5,806 nt of DNA. Source: Brachybacterium sp. GTDB lineage: Bacteria > Actinomycetota > Actinomycetes > Actinomycetales > Dermabacteraceae. This document shows, piece after piece, positions 5,685-5,806 of the stretch. Below the pieces are notes generated by a model. It was not told where the DNA came from and did not search any database. It saw only the letters and a list, made by a program, of their open reading frames with translations. Numbering within the stretch: the stretch's first letter is position 1; each line of letters begins with the position of its first letter. Made by a program: the position numbers and the translations under genes. The DNA is taken from contig DAHVRS010000379.1 of NCBI GenBank assembly GCA_027322375.1, positions 1 to 5,806 of the forward strand, written 5' to 3'.

Positions 5685-5806
5685 TCAGGCGCTGGGGATG
5701 ACCAGACCCGTGCCCGCCGCGCGAGCGGCGTCGAAGCGCGCCTGGACGTCGGCCCAGTTCACGATGTTCCAGATGGCCTTGACGTAGTCGGCCTTCACGT
5801 TCTGGT
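5685..5806 (-). CDS. Superoxide dismutase (Fe/Mn family), C-terminal fragment
   Basis: Only the last 39 residues and the stop are in the window; the gene continues beyond the right edge. The visible sequence, QNVKADYVKAIWNIVNWADV followed by QARFDAARAAG, is the characteristic C-terminal end of Fe/Mn superoxide dismutases, which follows directly after the metal-binding D-x-W-E-H-A-Y-Y-L-Q-Y motif. The metal ligands themselves lie outside, so metal choice cannot be judged; manganese is usual in actinobacteria. The enzyme converts superoxide to hydrogen peroxide and oxygen. A short tail, TGLVIPSA, precedes TGA. The hairpins at 5652-5622 and 5609-5575 end the transcript. Nothing suggests truncation other than the window edge. 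Confidence 0.93.
   Translation of the reverse strand, partial: QNVKADYVKAIWNIVNWADVQARFDAARAAGTGLVIPSA

Noticed and set aside
1..5806. Searched for CRISPR arrays, tRNA or rRNA genes, insertion-sequence ends and phage genes
   Set aside because: No regularly spaced repeats, cloverleaf-like segments, transposase-like frames or terminal inverted repeats were seen.

Overview
The window is very GC-rich, uses several GTG starts and shows strong G/C preference at third codon positions. With the actinobacterial type of gene content (pdxS-pdxT pair, AMIN-like secreted protein, LuxR-type two-component pair), this points to a high-GC actinomycete, perhaps Micrococcales such as Brachybacterium. The genus is a guess from protein style, not a search.

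Layout, left to right. Bases 1-182 are a C-rich leader with a perfect 16-bp tandem duplication and an AAAGTGG element resembling PdxR sites. It precedes pdxS (183-1103) and pdxT (1100-1741), translationally coupled + strand genes for the two subunits of pyridoxal 5'-phosphate synthase. Bases 1742-2043 are sparse and hold one candidate 53-codon minus-strand ORF (1817-1978), whose sequence recalls the C-terminal tail of Phd/YefM-type antitoxins, with no toxin gene beside it. A flavodoxin-fold protein of the HemG-like group lies at 2044-2538 (minus). A 274-base divergent intergenic region follows, with two operator-like dyads and a candidate promoter. Next is a secreted AMIN-like protein (2813-3361, plus).

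A GC-rich hairpin at 3387-3417 separates that gene from the convergent two-component pair: sensor histidine kinase (4118-5413, minus), then a NarL/LuxR-type response regulator (3480-4121, minus), overlapping by four bases. Upstream of the kinase are two hairpins belonging to the gene entering from the right edge, the C-terminal 39 residues of an Fe/Mn superoxide dismutase (5685-5806, minus).

Most of the window is ordinary actinobacterial chromosome: cofactor synthesis, redox, signalling and oxidative defence. I see no prophage, insertion sequence, CRISPR array or obvious new multi-gene system. The items most worth a second look are the orphan antitoxin-like ORF, the operator dyads between the flavodoxin and AMIN-like genes (one lying inside a promoter spacer), and the altered N-box of the kinase.
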